NCBI RefSeq assembly: GCF_021654135.1
Contig: NZ_JAKGSD010000034.1
Span: 24,883-88,882 of the forward strand
DNA length: 64,000 nucleotides
Reading direction: 5' to 3'
Source of the DNA: Amycolatopsis tucumanensis
GTDB taxonomy: Bacteria > Actinomycetota > Actinomycetes > Mycobacteriales > Pseudonocardiaceae
This document shows positions 24,625 through 33,116 of this stretch, piece after piece (position 1 is the stretch's first letter; each line of letters starts with the position of its first letter). The position numbers were made by a program, and so were the translations under genes. The notes under the pieces are model-generated. The model did no database searches. It worked only from the letters and a program-made list of their open reading frames with translations, and had not been told where the DNA came from.

Positions 24625-24719
24625 GATCTTTCCGACGTTGCGCGCCTGTGGTTGGTTCCCCACGGAACCGGTGGGGAGTCGGTCACGTCGTAGCAGCCAG
24701 GTGAGAGGAAGAGGATCCG

Positions 24720-24977
24720 GTGAACCGCGAGTTGACCACCCAGTCCGAGGCCGTGGAGGAGCGCCAGGCCGCCCGGCGGCGTCAGGCCGCCCAGCAGGTC
24801 GTCACCGCCCAGGACGACTGGGGTCTGGTCGAGGTCGGGGTCGCCGGCAACGGGGAGGTCCTCGAAGTCGCGATCAACTCCGCCCTCTTCGAGCACGTGA
24901 AGCCGTCGGACCTGGCCGAGGCGATGCTGCAGGCCGCCCGCGCCGCTCAACGTCGCGCCCGCCAGCTGCACCGCTGA
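24720..24977 (+). CDS. YbaB/EbfC-like nucleoid-associated protein
   Basis: An 85-residue protein from GTG 24720, with GAGG seven bases upstream. A charged N-terminal helix is followed by the short beta region (LVEVGVAGNGEVLEVAINSALF) and a C-terminal helix (DLAEAMLQAARAAQRRARQL), the helix-strand-helix pattern of YbaB/EbfC. Proteins of this type bind DNA or accompany ESX systems in actinobacteria. It is about 1.1 kb from the FtsK cassette, separated by the IS remnant, so association is possible but unproven. Confidence 0.7.
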   Translation: MNRELTTQSEAVEERQAARRRQAAQQVVTAQDDWGLVEVGVAGNGEVLEVAINSALFEHVKPSDLAEAMLQAARAAQRRARQLHR

Positions 24978-24979
24978 CC

Positions 24980-25006
24980 GCCGCCGCCCGGGAGGGCGAC
25001 GGCGGC
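24980..25006. terminator. Bidirectional GC hairpin between convergent genes
   Basis: GCCGCCGCCC and GGGCGACGGCGGC form a stem with one bulged base around GGGA, lying between the YbaB-like gene and the converging nuclease gene. Confidence 0.5.
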
Positions 25007-25013
25007 CCCGGCG

Positions 25014-27395
25014 TCAGAGGGTCGGGCGGTACCGGATGATCTGCGGGTCGTGGTCGCTCGCCTGCTCGGCGAACTCGGCGTTGATGTGCACCACGTCGTA
25101 GTCGACCCACCACAGCGCCCGCGAGGTCAGGATGTGGTCCAGCACCTGCGAGTTGCCCTCGTAGACGTAGCTGTACCGCTCGTCGGCGGGCAGCCGGTCG
25201 ATCTGGTCGGTCAGCGCGCCGCCCGCGGTGAGCGTCTTCAGCGCGGGCGAGAACTGGTAGTCGTTCAGGTCGCCGGCGACGATGACGTCCGCCAAGGGAT
25301 CCGCCTTCAGCAGCTCGTCGACGAACCCGCGCAGCACCTGCGCCTGCTGCCCGCGCTGCACCTCCGAACTCCGCGTCGGCGGCTGGTACCGGCCGTGCGT
25401 CGGCTGGTCGCCGCCCTTCGAGTTGAAGTGGTTGGCGATCACGAACACCGTGTGGCCGTGGAAGACGAACTCCCCGGCCAGCGGCTTGCGGCTGTTCGCC
25501 CACGCAGGGTTGCCCGGGTCGACACGCCCCGGCGACACCGACAGGTGCGGCTTGCCGCGCTCCTTCACCACGGACACCGCGGTGGTCGCGTCGCCGCCCG
25601 GACGGTCCACGAAGGACACCCGGCGCGGGTTGAACAGGAACCCGACGCGGATGTTGCCGCCCGGCTCGCCGCCGTCGGTGAGGTCCTGCGGGTCGATCTG
25701 CCGCCACTCGTAACGCGGCCCGCCTGCGGCGGCGATCGCGTCGGTGAACCGCTTCAGCGTCTGGTCGGCGGCCACCACGCCGTCGCCCTCGCCCTCGGGG
25801 CCGTTGTTGTCCTGGATCTCCTCCAGCGTCACGATGTCCGGTGACGCCAGGTTCTCCACGACGCCGCGCGCCAGCTGGTCGAACTTGGCCTGGTCGTCCA
25901 CGGCGGACAGGTTCTCGACGTTGTAGGTGGCCACGGCCAGCTCGCTCGGCGACTGCTTGCGCGTCACCTCGCGCTGGATGCCGCCGTCCTTGACCTCGCC
26001 CAGTGTGGTGGCCTGCAGCGTGTACCCGCCGAAGCTGTCGTACTCGACCGGGCCCGCGGTGAGACCGGTCAGCGTGTCGCCGGTGTTCGCCTGCGGGAAC
26101 GGGCGCTGCGCGAACGGGATCAGCGACTCGATCTTGAGGATGCCGGTGTTCGGGCTGTCGTAGCCGGTGTAGATCGTGCCGCCGCGGTCGGTCCGGTTCT
26201 CCCGCGGCTTGGTGGTCACGTACAGCTCGTAGTACTCGGTGGACGGCCCGACCACGCGGACGTCCTGCACGCTGACGACCTCGCCCTCGTGCGACTCCCA
26301 GAAGTCCAGCGAGTACTTCGCGGGCTCCAGCGGCAGGGCTTCGGTGTTGCCGCCGGCGTTGGGGGCGAGGGTGCCGGGCACGGTGGCCGGCGTGATCGCG
26401 GTCGCGGCCGGCAGCGGGTTGCCACTCGACTGAACAGTCCACTTCGGACCGGTGATCTCGGTGGTGGACTGGTAGATCGAGCCGGTCTGGCTGTCCGGGT
26501 AGTACTCGGTGACGGTGCCGGACACCGTGACCGCGTCGCCGACGGCCACCGCGGGCGTGGTCGAGCCGGTGAACACCAGCACGCCCTCGCTGGTGCGCGG
26601 GTCGGCGTCGGGCCGCGGATCGGTCATCCAGAACCCGCGTGCGGAGCCGAACGTGCGCAGCGCGGTGACGACCCCGGTCACGTCGGTGACCTTCTTGCCT
26701 GCCAGGGGCGACAGCCGGGTCGTGCCCTGGATGTCGTGGATCTTGGCCGGCGTGCCGCCCGCGTCACCGCCGGTGGTCTCGCCCTTCGTGTTGACCGGGG
26801 TCGGGGCGCCTGCCGCGAAGTCGGTGGAGTTGTTGTCGGTGTCGGTCAGCGTCGCGCGCGCGACCGAGGTGGTGTTGCTCGGCGCGGGCGCCGGGCTGCC
26901 TTCGCGGACGGTCGCCGAGCCGTATCCGACGAGGTCGCGGACCCGCGGGTCGGCGGCGCAGTCGGCCGCGGTGAGGCAGGTGAGGGCAGTGGTGCCCTGG
27001 ACGAGGGCGACCGTGCCGGACCCCGCGGCCATCGAGATCGATCCGGCGGCGTCGGCGGTGGGCAGCGAGACCGTGCCACCCGATCCGGTGGCCTCGGCTA
27101 CCAGGTACCGGCCGCCCGCCGCGACGGAGCCGGTCAGCGCGGTCACCTGCCACCTGCTCGACGCGCTGGGCGAACCGGGCAGGTACTGCACGCTCCAGCC
27201 GTCCAGGGCGAAGCTGCCGCCCACCGTGGCGATCTCGATGAAGTCGCTGGTCAGCGTGGCGCCGCTGTTGCCACCACCGCCGTAGACCTCGGCGATCACG
27301 ACGTCCGGGCTCGCCGCCGACGCCGGTGCGGCGGCGACGGTCGCGCCCGCCAGAGCAGCAGCGGCGAGCACGCCGATTCTTCGACTGGTCGTCAC
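25014..27395 (-). CDS. Secreted endonuclease/exonuclease/phosphatase with lamin-tail domain (ExeM/NucH-like)
   Basis: A 793-residue secreted nuclease or nucleotide phosphohydrolase. A signal peptide ends near residue 28 (…AAPASAA). A lamin-tail-like domain follows (VVIAEVYGGGGNSGATLTSDFIEI, about 31-150). An OB-like section with AGKKVTDVTGVVTAL near 230 comes next. The C-terminal metal-dependent catalytic domain starts with VATYNVENLSAVDDQAKF, then VTLEEIQDNNGPEG, IVAGDLNDY and a final DHDPQIIRY. The GTG at 27395 has GAGGGG upstream. Substrate is probably extracellular DNA or nucleotides. Monocistronic. Confidence 0.87.
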   Translation of the reverse strand: MTTSRRIGVLAAAALAGATVAAAPASAASPDVVIAEVYGGGGNSGATLTSDFIEIATVGGSFALDGWSVQYLPGSPSASSRWQVTALTGSVAAGGRYLVAEATGSGGTVSLPTADAAGSISMAAGSGTVALVQGTTALTCLTAADCAADPRVRDLVGYGSATVREGSPAPAPSNTTSVARATLTDTDNNSTDFAAGAPTPVNTKGETTGGDAGGTPAKIHDIQGTTRLSPLAGKKVTDVTGVVTALRTFGSARGFWMTDPRPDADPRTSEGVLVFTGSTTPAVAVGDAVTVSGTVTEYYPDSQTGSIYQSTTEITGPKWTVQSSGNPLPAATAITPATVPGTLAPNAGGNTEALPLEPAKYSLDFWESHEGEVVSVQDVRVVGPSTEYYELYVTTKPRENRTDRGGTIYTGYDSPNTGILKIESLIPFAQRPFPQANTGDTLTGLTAGPVEYDSFGGYTLQATTLGEVKDGGIQREVTRKQSPSELAVATYNVENLSAVDDQAKFDQLARGVVENLASPDIVTLEEIQDNNGPEGEGDGVVAADQTLKRFTDAIAAAGGPRYEWRQIDPQDLTDGGEPGGNIRVGFLFNPRRVSFVDRPGGDATTAVSVVKERGKPHLSVSPGRVDPGNPAWANSRKPLAGEFVFHGHTVFVIANHFNSKGGDQPTHGRYQPPTRSSEVQRGQQAQVLRGFVDELLKADPLADVIVAGDLNDYQFSPALKTLTAGGALTDQIDRLPADERYSYVYEGNSQVLDHILTSRALWWVDYDVVHINAEFAEQASDHDPQIIRYRPTL

Positions 27396-27519
27396 CCTGA
27401 GTCCCCTCGTCTGATCAACAGTCGAGGCATCTTCCCTCTATGAGGTGAGACGAAGGAAGACTCAGCGGCAACAACCGGTAACGGTTCGTCCGCCCGGCCT
27501 ACGACCTACGGAGGGTGCC

Positions 27520-27921
27520 TCAGTGGTCGTTGACGTACGTGCTCCTGGTGGCGTAACCGGTGCTGACGCCCTTGTAGTAGAGCTCGATGAACGCGCCCTC
27601 CGGCAGGTTGTAGGCACCGCCCTCGCTCGCCGAGTGCGTCACGCAGCTCCCGAAGCCGCCACTGGCGACGGCCTTGTAACGCCACCCGCCGTCAGCCCAG
27701 ACGTTGACCTGCGCGCTCGAGCCGTTCGCCGCGCTGTCGCAGACGGAGATCCGGTCGCCGTACTCCTCGACGTAGACGGTGACGCCGGGGGCCGTGAAGG
27801 TGTGGTCCCAGCTGTCGCCCGGCGGGTCGGGCATGGCGGCCGCGGTGCCGGCCGGCACCAGCACGCCGGCGGCCGCCACAGCCGCCGCCGCGGACAGGGT
27901 GCGGACGTTGAGCAGTCTCAT
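27520..27921 (-). CDS. Secreted small hypothetical protein
   Basis: A 133-residue protein with an Ala-rich signal peptide ending near residue 29 (AGTAAAMP). The mature part of about 100 residues has two cysteines (ISVCDS and FGSCVTH) that could form a disulfide, and many aromatic residues in beta-like strands. No family recognised. It has its own upstream spacing and ends about 120 bases from the nuclease start. Confidence 0.7.
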   Translation of the reverse strand: MRLLNVRTLSAAAAVAAAGVLVPAGTAAAMPDPPGDSWDHTFTAPGVTVYVEEYGDRISVCDSAANGSSAQVNVWADGGWRYKAVASGGFGSCVTHSASEGGAYNLPEGAFIELYYKGVSTGYATRSTYVNDH

Positions 27922-28140
27922 CGGGTACCCCCAGCAGAAGAAGTGACCAAGAGGATGAACCTACGACCTGGCGCTGGCGGATCCCACGCACGCCGGCGGG
28001 CTGTTCCCGCAGGCGGGGAGCGGCCGGTACGGATCGTCTGCGGGCCCCAGGCGGGCGAACCGTGCCACCCGTCCGTGTGAGCGGGCCGCCGTCGAGAGCC
28101 GGGCGAGCCGAGACTGGGTTCCCCGACGAAAGGCAGGCAG

Positions 28141-28608
28141 ATGAGGCGGATGCTCGGCGTCCTCGCGGGCGCGCTCGCCGTCGCGGCGCTCGCCGCGCCC
28201 GCGCAGGCGGACAACGGCCACTTCGTCACCGGCGCCGCGGCGTGCAGCGACACCGGCGCCGGATTCGAGTGCACCGGCGAGGTGGCCGGCCTCGGCGGCA
28301 CGACCTTCGAGATCACCGCCAAGGCAGCCGGCACCGCGCGGGTCGAGTGCGTCAACCCGGCCGGGCACCGGGTCACCGGGCAGGACACCGAGGTCGAGGT
28401 CACGGCGACCAGCGGGCGGAAGCAGATCCCGCACCACGGGCGATCCGCCTTCCAGCTCACGAGCAAAGCGGTGGGCGTCGGACCCGTGCCTGCCTGCCCG
28501 AACCCGATCTGGGCGGCGAAGGTCCTCGACGTCACCTTCGGCACCGCCACCCTGACCCTGTCCGCGAACGGCGCCGCCGCGGCCGAGACCACCGTGGACG
28601 TGCGGTAG
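28141..28608 (+). CDS. Secreted small beta-rich hypothetical protein
   Basis: A 155-residue protein with a signal peptide ending at about residue 23 (APAQA-DN). The mature part has four cysteines (AACSDTG, FECTGE, VECVNP, PACPNP), enough for two disulfides, with alternating strands and an N-G-H-F start. GAAAGGCAGG precedes the ATG. No named family recognised. A hairpin terminator follows at 28620. Confidence 0.75.
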   Translation: MRRMLGVLAGALAVAALAAPAQADNGHFVTGAAACSDTGAGFECTGEVAGLGGTTFEITAKAAGTARVECVNPAGHRVTGQDTEVEVTATSGRKQIPHHGRSAFQLTSKAVGVGPVPACPNPIWAAKVLDVTFGTATLTLSANGAAAAETTVDVR

Positions 28609-28619
28609 CGGAAACGACG

Positions 28620-28651
28620 AACGCCGGGCCTCCCTGGGGAGACCCGGCGTT
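28620..28651. terminator. Bidirectional hairpin terminator
   Basis: AACGCCGGG (28620-28628) pairs perfectly with CCCGGCGTT (28643-28651); an inner TCCC/GGGA extends the stem. It separates the secreted-protein gene from the minus-strand tRNA and can serve both. Confidence 0.75.
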
Positions 28652-28659
28652 CGATCCGG

Positions 28660-28746
28660 CGGTAGCGGTGGGATTTGAACCCACGGACGGGGTCAACCGT
28701 CACACGATTTCGAGTCGTGCTCCTTCGGCCGCTCGGACACGCTACC
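28660..28746 (-). tRNA. tRNA-Ser (CGA)
   Basis: 87 bases on the minus strand. The acceptor stem GGTAGCG pairs with CGCTACC, with G discriminator. The anticodon loop CTCGAAA lies within stem CACGA/TCGTG, with anticodon at 28710-28712. A class II long variable arm is present. Confidence 0.96.
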
Positions 28747-28791
28747 GCCGACTAGGTTACTAGACGCCCAAGAGCGGCTTGCAGGCACTCC

Positions 28792-29004
28792 TCACCTGGA
28801 GCGGAAGCGGCGCTGCGCGTCCCGCGCGGCGGTGGCCGCCCAGTCCGCCACTTCGGTCGTCGTCTCGCGCACGACACCGCGGATCCGCTCGGCACGACCG
28901 GCGCTCTGGTGGCGGCGGTTGCCGGTGAGGCGGCCGAACAGCTCCCGCGCCCCGCCCTTGGCCTGGCGGGACCGGCTCGTCATCCGGTTCTTCACGACGT
29001 TCAT
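28792..29004 (-). CDS. CsbD-like stress protein
   Basis: A 70-residue basic protein with the CsbD-type stretch KGGARELFGRLTGNRRHQSAGRAERIRG, followed by a helical tail. CsbD proteins are small general-stress proteins of unknown mechanism. The gene is monocistronic between tRNA-Ser and tadA. Confidence 0.6.
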   Translation of the reverse strand: MNVVKNRMTSRSRQAKGGARELFGRLTGNRRHQSAGRAERIRGVVRETTTEVADWAATAARDAQRRFRSR

Positions 29005-29054
29005 CGACCCTCCTTCGACGCGGTCGACTGAGGGCTACCCCGCCTCGCGCGGCG

Positions 29055-29507
29055 TCACACGTCCCGGTGACCGGTGAAGAACTCGGCGAGCAGCGCGGCG
29101 CACTCGGCCTCCAGGACCCCGCCGCGCACCTCCGGCCGGTGGTTGAGCCGCCGGTCGCGCACCACGTCCCACAGCGAACCGACCGCCCCGGTGCGCGGCT
29201 CCCACGCCCCGAACACGACCCGGGCCACGCGCGCGAGCACCAGCGCCCCGGCGCACATCGTGCACGGCTCGACCGTCACCGCGAGCGTGCAGCCGTCCAG
29301 CCGCCAGCCGTCGCCGAACTCGCGGGCCGCCTCCCGCAGCGCGATGACCTCGGCGTGCGCCGTCGGGTCGCCCAGCTCCTCGCGGGCGTTGTGGGCGCTG
29401 GCGAGCAGGCGGCCGTCGGGTGCGAACACGGCAGCGCCGATCGGCACGTCCGGGCCGGCCTCCCGCGCCGCGGCCAGCGCCACGGACACCAGGTCGGCGT
29501 CGGACAC
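29055..29507 (-). CDS. tadA: tRNA adenosine(34) deaminase
   Basis: A 150-residue deaminase that makes inosine at the wobble position of tRNA-Arg(ACG). The zinc and catalytic motifs are THAEV-type TAHAEVIAL and PCTMCAGAL (PCxxC). Substrate-side ARVVFGAWEPRTGAVGS is also typical. The GTG at 29507 lies right after the partner gene's stop at 29509; the ATG at 29543 would run into that gene. It is co-transcribed with the tadA-associated protein. Confidence 0.93.
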   Translation of the reverse strand: MSDADLVSVALAAAREAGPDVPIGAAVFAPDGRLLASAHNAREELGDPTAHAEVIALREAAREFGDGWRLDGCTLAVTVEPCTMCAGALVLARVARVVFGAWEPRTGAVGSLWDVVRDRRLNHRPEVRGGVLEAECAALLAEFFTGHRDV

Positions 29508-29508
29508 G

Positions 29509-29991
29509 TCAGATCTCGTCGAGCAGCGCGGTGAACTCGCCACCGAACCCGCAGCGCTGCGCGATCATCTGCAGCTGCTCGTCCGGGTAGAGGTCGACCT
29601 CACCCGCGATCACCTCGAGCTCGGGCCCGGGCAGGCCGACGTCGGCGAGGATGTCGAGGTCGCCCTCCGGCCAGATGGAGTCGTCCTCCTCGTCCGGCGG
29701 ATCGACCCGCAGCACGTCGAGCACGTCGGCGGCGATGTCGTAGTCCAGCGCCGCCGCCGCGTCCGAGAGCAGCAGGGACGGTCCGCGCGGGCTCGGCCGC
29801 ACGATCACGAAGAACTCGTCGTCCACCGCGAGCAGGCCGAACACGGCCCCCGTGGACCGCAACTTGGCCAGCTCGGTGATGGCGGCGTCCAACCCCGTGA
29901 GTGCGCCGGCGTCGAGCGCGCTGCAGCGCCACTTGCCGTCCTCCCGGACCACGGCCACCGCGAATCCCGCAACCGGCTCCTTCACCGACAT
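29509..29991 (-). CDS. tRNA adenosine deaminase-associated protein
   Basis: A 160-residue acidic protein (MSVKEPVAGFAVAVVREDGKW…) commonly found immediately before tadA in actinobacteria and named for that association; its biochemical role is not established. The ATG at 29991 is chosen; the open frame extends to 30486 but overlaps the divergent amidohydrolase. A DEEDDSIWPEGDLDIL acidic loop is near residue 105. Confidence 0.85.
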   Translation of the reverse strand: MSVKEPVAGFAVAVVREDGKWRCSALDAGALTGLDAAITELAKLRSTGAVFGLLAVDDEFFVIVRPSPRGPSLLLSDAAAALDYDIAADVLDVLRVDPPDEEDDSIWPEGDLDILADVGLPGPELEVIAGEVDLYPDEQLQMIAQRCGFGGEFTALLDEI

Positions 29992-30049
29992 AGCGCACAC
30001 CGTATACCTGGACGGATCATCGGTGCAGTCGCTCTGCGAGGATCGGAAG

Positions 30050-31276
30050 ATGACGGGACCCACGGAGTTGCCCCCTTTGCCGGACACCCGGCTCGCCGCG
30101 TTGCTCTCCGAGGCCGAGGCTCTGCAACCGGCCACCGTCGCGCTGCGCCGTGAGATCCACCGGAGGCCGGAGCAGGGCCTCCACCTGCCGCACACGCAGG
30201 CCGCCGTCCGGCGGGCGCTGGAGGGCCTCCCGCTGGAGATCGTCGAGGGGAAGTCGACCTCCGCGCTGACCGCCGTGCTGCGCGGCGCGCAGGACGGGCC
30301 CGCGGTGCTGCTGCGCGGGGACATGGACGCGCTGCCGCTGCAGGAGGACACCGGGCTGGAGTTCGCCTCCGAAGTGGACGGGACAATGCACGCGTGCGGC
30401 CACGACGGCCACACCGCGATGCTCGCCTCCGCCGCGCGGCTGCTCGCGGCCCACCGGCACGAGCTGGCCGGGTCGGTCGTGTTCATGTTCCAGCCGGGCG
30501 AGGAGGGCTACCACGGCGCGCGGCACATGATCCACGAAGGCGTGCTGGACGCCGCCGGCTCGCGGGCCGAGAAGGCCTTCGGCATCCACCTGCTGTCCCA
30601 CGTCGAGTCCGGGCTGATCACCACGCGGCCGGGACCGCTGATGGCCTCGAACGACACGTTCACGGTCCAGGTCACCGGCAAGGGCGGGCACGGGTCCAGC
30701 CCGCACAACGCGATCGACCCGGTGCCGGCGGCCGCGGCGATGGTCGGCGCGCTGCAGACGATGGTGACGCGGCGGGTCAGCGTGTTCGACCCGGCGGTGG
30801 TGTCGGTGACCCGCATCCAGGCCGGTACGACGACCAACATCATCCCGGAGACCGCGGAGGTCGCGGGCACGATCCGCACGCTGTCCGAGTCCACCCGCGC
30901 GCTGGTGAAGGCCGAGCTGCCGAAGGTGTGCGAAGCGGTCGGCGAGGCGCACGGCTGCCGCGTGCTGGTCGACATCGAGCCCGGCTACCCGGTCACCGTG
31001 AACGACCCGGACCAGGCGCTGCGGGTGCTGGACCTCGCCCAGCGCGTGCTCGGCCGCGCGGAGCTGATGGCCGACCCGATCATGGGTGCCGAGGACTTCT
31101 CGTACGTGCTGCAGCGGGTTCCGGGCGCGTTCGCGTTCCTCGGCGCGTGCCCGCCGGACGTCGACCCGGCGGAGGCGCCGACCAACCACTCCAACCGCGT
31201 GCGCCACCACGAAGGCGCTTTCCCGGCGGGTGTCGCGATGTACGCGGCCTTCGCCCTCGACGCCCTGGCAGGATGA
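30050..31276 (+). CDS. M20 family amidohydrolase/carboxypeptidase
   Basis: A 408-residue metallo-amidohydrolase of the M20D group (hippurate, IAA-amino acid or N-acyl amino acid hydrolases). Metal-binding and catalytic blocks are GDMDALPLQEDTG, MHACGHDGHTAML, FQPGEEGYHGARHM and GAEDFSYVL, around a lid domain (GKGGHGSSPHNAIDPV). The ATG at 30050 has GAGG and GGAAG upstream. It ends six bases before tyrA, so the two are probably co-transcribed. Substrate unknown. Confidence 0.9.
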   Translation: MTGPTELPPLPDTRLAALLSEAEALQPATVALRREIHRRPEQGLHLPHTQAAVRRALEGLPLEIVEGKSTSALTAVLRGAQDGPAVLLRGDMDALPLQEDTGLEFASEVDGTMHACGHDGHTAMLASAARLLAAHRHELAGSVVFMFQPGEEGYHGARHMIHEGVLDAAGSRAEKAFGIHLLSHVESGLITTRPGPLMASNDTFTVQVTGKGGHGSSPHNAIDPVPAAAAMVGALQTMVTRRVSVFDPAVVSVTRIQAGTTTNIIPETAEVAGTIRTLSESTRALVKAELPKVCEAVGEAHGCRVLVDIEPGYPVTVNDPDQALRVLDLAQRVLGRAELMADPIMGAEDFSYVLQRVPGAFAFLGACPPDVDPAEAPTNHSNRVRHHEGAFPAGVAMYAAFALDALAG

Positions 31277-31282
31277 CGCCCC

Positions 31283-32251
31283 GTGCGAGACGTATGCGTG
31301 ATCGGGCTCGGGTTGATCGGCGGCTCGGTGCTGCGCGCGGCCGCGGCGGTGGGGCGCGAGGTGTGGGGCGCGACGACTTCGGCGGCCGACGCCGAGGCGG
31401 CGGCGGCTGACGGGTTCGACGCCTCGACCGACGTGGAAGCCGCGCTGCGGCGGGCCGCCGACCGGGACGCGCTGGTGGTGCTGGCCGTGCCGCTGACCGC
31501 CGTCGAGGAGGTGCTGCGGACGGTCGACGTGTGCGCGCCGTCGTGCCTGCTCACCGACGTGACCAGCGTGAAGACGGGTGTGCTGACGGCCGCGCGGGCG
31601 TTCGCGCCGAACGCGCGATACGTCGGCGGGCACCCGATGGCGGGCACCGCCGAGTCCGGCTGGCGGGCCGGCAACGCCGCGCTGTTCGGCGGCGCGGCGT
31701 GGGTGGTGTGCGTCGAGGACGACACCGATCTCGGCGCGTGGGCCGAGGTGGCCCGGCTGGCGATCGACCTCGGCTCGCACGTGGTTCCGCTGACCGCGGC
31801 CACGCACGACGAGGCGGTCGCCCGGATCTCCCACCTCCCGCACCTGCTGGCCGCGGTGCTCGCGGCCGTGGGGGCGGACGGCGGGCCGGTCGCGATGGCG
31901 CTGGCCGCCGGCTCCTACACCGACGGCACCCGCGTGGCCGCCACCCGGCCGGCGCTGGTGCGCGCGATGACCGAGGGCAACCGCGAAGCGCTGCTGCCGG
32001 TGATCGACGAAGCCCTCGGCCGGCTCGGCGCCCTGCGCGGGTCGCTGGCCTCGACCGGCGGCCTCGCCGTCAGCATCGACTCGGGTCACCAGGGCGCGCA
32101 AGCGCTTGCGGCCGCCAGGCAGGCCACGCTGTCGGGCGTCCGCGTCGCGCTGGGCGCGCCGGACGCCCGCGACGGCCTGCGTGCGCTCGGCGAGCGCGGC
32201 GGCCGCATCACTTCCCTCACCGAGGACACCGCCATCGGCGAGGTGCCGTAA
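31283..32251 (+). CDS. tyrA: Prephenate dehydrogenase
   Basis: A 322-residue NAD-dependent dehydrogenase for tyrosine synthesis. The Rossmann motif VIGLGLIGGSVLRA is at residues 5-18. The GGHPMAGTAESGW block carries the catalytic His, and ISHLPHLLA is typical of the family's second half. The start is the GTG at 31283. No ACT domain is visible, so feedback control by tyrosine would act otherwise. It follows the M20 gene after six bases. Confidence 0.92.
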   Translation: MRDVCVIGLGLIGGSVLRAAAAVGREVWGATTSAADAEAAAADGFDASTDVEAALRRAADRDALVVLAVPLTAVEEVLRTVDVCAPSCLLTDVTSVKTGVLTAARAFAPNARYVGGHPMAGTAESGWRAGNAALFGGAAWVVCVEDDTDLGAWAEVARLAIDLGSHVVPLTAATHDEAVARISHLPHLLAAVLAAVGADGGPVAMALAAGSYTDGTRVAATRPALVRAMTEGNREALLPVIDEALGRLGALRGSLASTGGLAVSIDSGHQGAQALAAARQATLSGVRVALGAPDARDGLRALGERGGRITSLTEDTAIGEVP

Positions 32252-32254
32252 CGG

Positions 32255-32584
32255 TTACGGCTGGCTGGTCGGTCCGGTCGGGCCGCTCTGGGGTCCGGTC
32301 TCGGGTCCGCTCTGGGGTCCGCTCTGGGGTCCGGTCTGGGGTCCGGTCTGGGGTCCGGCCGGTCCGGGGCCGCCCTGCGGGCCGGGCTCGCCGTGCCCGC
32401 CGCCGGACTGCTTGTGCAGGAAGTCCTTCGCCTTCGACGTGACGTTGTCGATCTTGCTGGAGTGCTGGCCGAACTTCGACTTGGCGAAGCCGCTCGCCTT
32501 GTCCAGGCCTTGCTCGATCTTGCCGGCGTTGTGGCCGAGCGCCTCTTGCGCCTTTTTCTTGATCTCGTTGAAGTCGATGCCCAT
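32255..32584 (-). CDS. Rv0909-type antitoxin-like protein with Gly-Pro-Gln tail
   Basis: A 109-residue protein. Residues 1-58 are a charged amphipathic domain (DFNEIKKKAQEALGHNAGKIEQGLDKASGFAKSKFG) like the small Rv0909/MT0933 antitoxin group. The tail of about 45 residues is built of tetrapeptides GPQ[TS] and variants, encoded by a 12-bp tandem repeat. No toxin gene is adjacent, so the antitoxin label is only by resemblance. ATG 32584 is chosen over a TTG at 32602. It converges with tyrA, three bases apart. Confidence 0.65.
   Translation of the reverse strand: MGIDFNEIKKKAQEALGHNAGKIEQGLDKASGFAKSKFGQHSSKIDNVTSKAKDFLHKQSGGGHGEPGPQGGPGPAGPQTGPQTGPQSGPQSGPETGPQSGPTGPTSQP
32283..32358. repeat. 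12-bp tandem repeat in the Gly-Pro-Gln tail
   Basis: About six copies of a unit like TCTGGGGTCCGC/G in the coding strand's complement, each encoding one GPQS/GPQT/GPET tetrapeptide. Copies differ at one or two bases. Confidence 0.8.
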
Positions 32585-32675
32585 GAATCCATGAAACCCC
32601 AAGGTCAGGCCCCCCGCATCCGGTAAGCCCCTGGTTTACTGCTCGGTAACCCCTACCCGAGCGGAAAGGTCACCG

Positions 32676-33116
32676 ATGCCCGCCAGGACGTTCTCCTTCG
32701 AGATCACCCGCACCAGTAGCGCGCCGCCCGCGACCCTCTTCCGGCTGGAGACCGACGGCGCCCGCTGGTCCGACTGGGCGAAACCGCTCATCGTCGTGTC
32801 CCGCTGGGACCGGTGGGCCGACCCGGCAGGCGGGGTGGGCGCGATCCGGGCCGTCGGCGCGTGGCCGCTGCTCATGCGTGAGGAGACGCTCGAGTACGAG
32901 CAGGACCGCCGCCACGTCTACACCTTCGCCGAGCCGGCGCCGGTTCGCGACTACCGCGGCGAGGTGACCTTCGAGCCCAACGGCACCGGCACGCGGCTGA
33001 CTTGGCGCGGGTCGTTCCAGGAGAAGATCCCCGGCACCGGGCCGGTCGTGCGCGCCGCGCTCGCGGGGGCGATCAAGTTCCTGTCCGCGAAGCTGGTCAA
33101 GGCCGCCGAGCGCTAA
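32676..33116 (+). CDS. SRPBCC (polyketide cyclase/START-like) protein
   Basis: A 146-residue single-domain protein with the fold's typical order: N-terminal strand SFEITRTSSAPPATLFRLETDGARWSDW, central strands, and a long C-terminal helix (GPVVRAALAGAIKFLSAKLVKAAER). Members bind hydrophobic ligands; the role here is unknown. It overlaps the CHAT gene stop by four bases, converging. Confidence 0.82.
   Translation: MPARTFSFEITRTSSAPPATLFRLETDGARWSDWAKPLIVVSRWDRWADPAGGVGAIRAVGAWPLLMREETLEYEQDRRHVYTFAEPAPVRDYRGEVTFEPNGTGTRLTWRGSFQEKIPGTGPVVRAALAGAIKFLSAKLVKAAER

Noticed and set aside
19729..28746. Two tRNA-Ser genes nine kilobases apart as a sign of rearrangement
   Set aside because: Different anticodons (GGA, CGA) and opposite strands; both look like normal single-copy chromosome genes.
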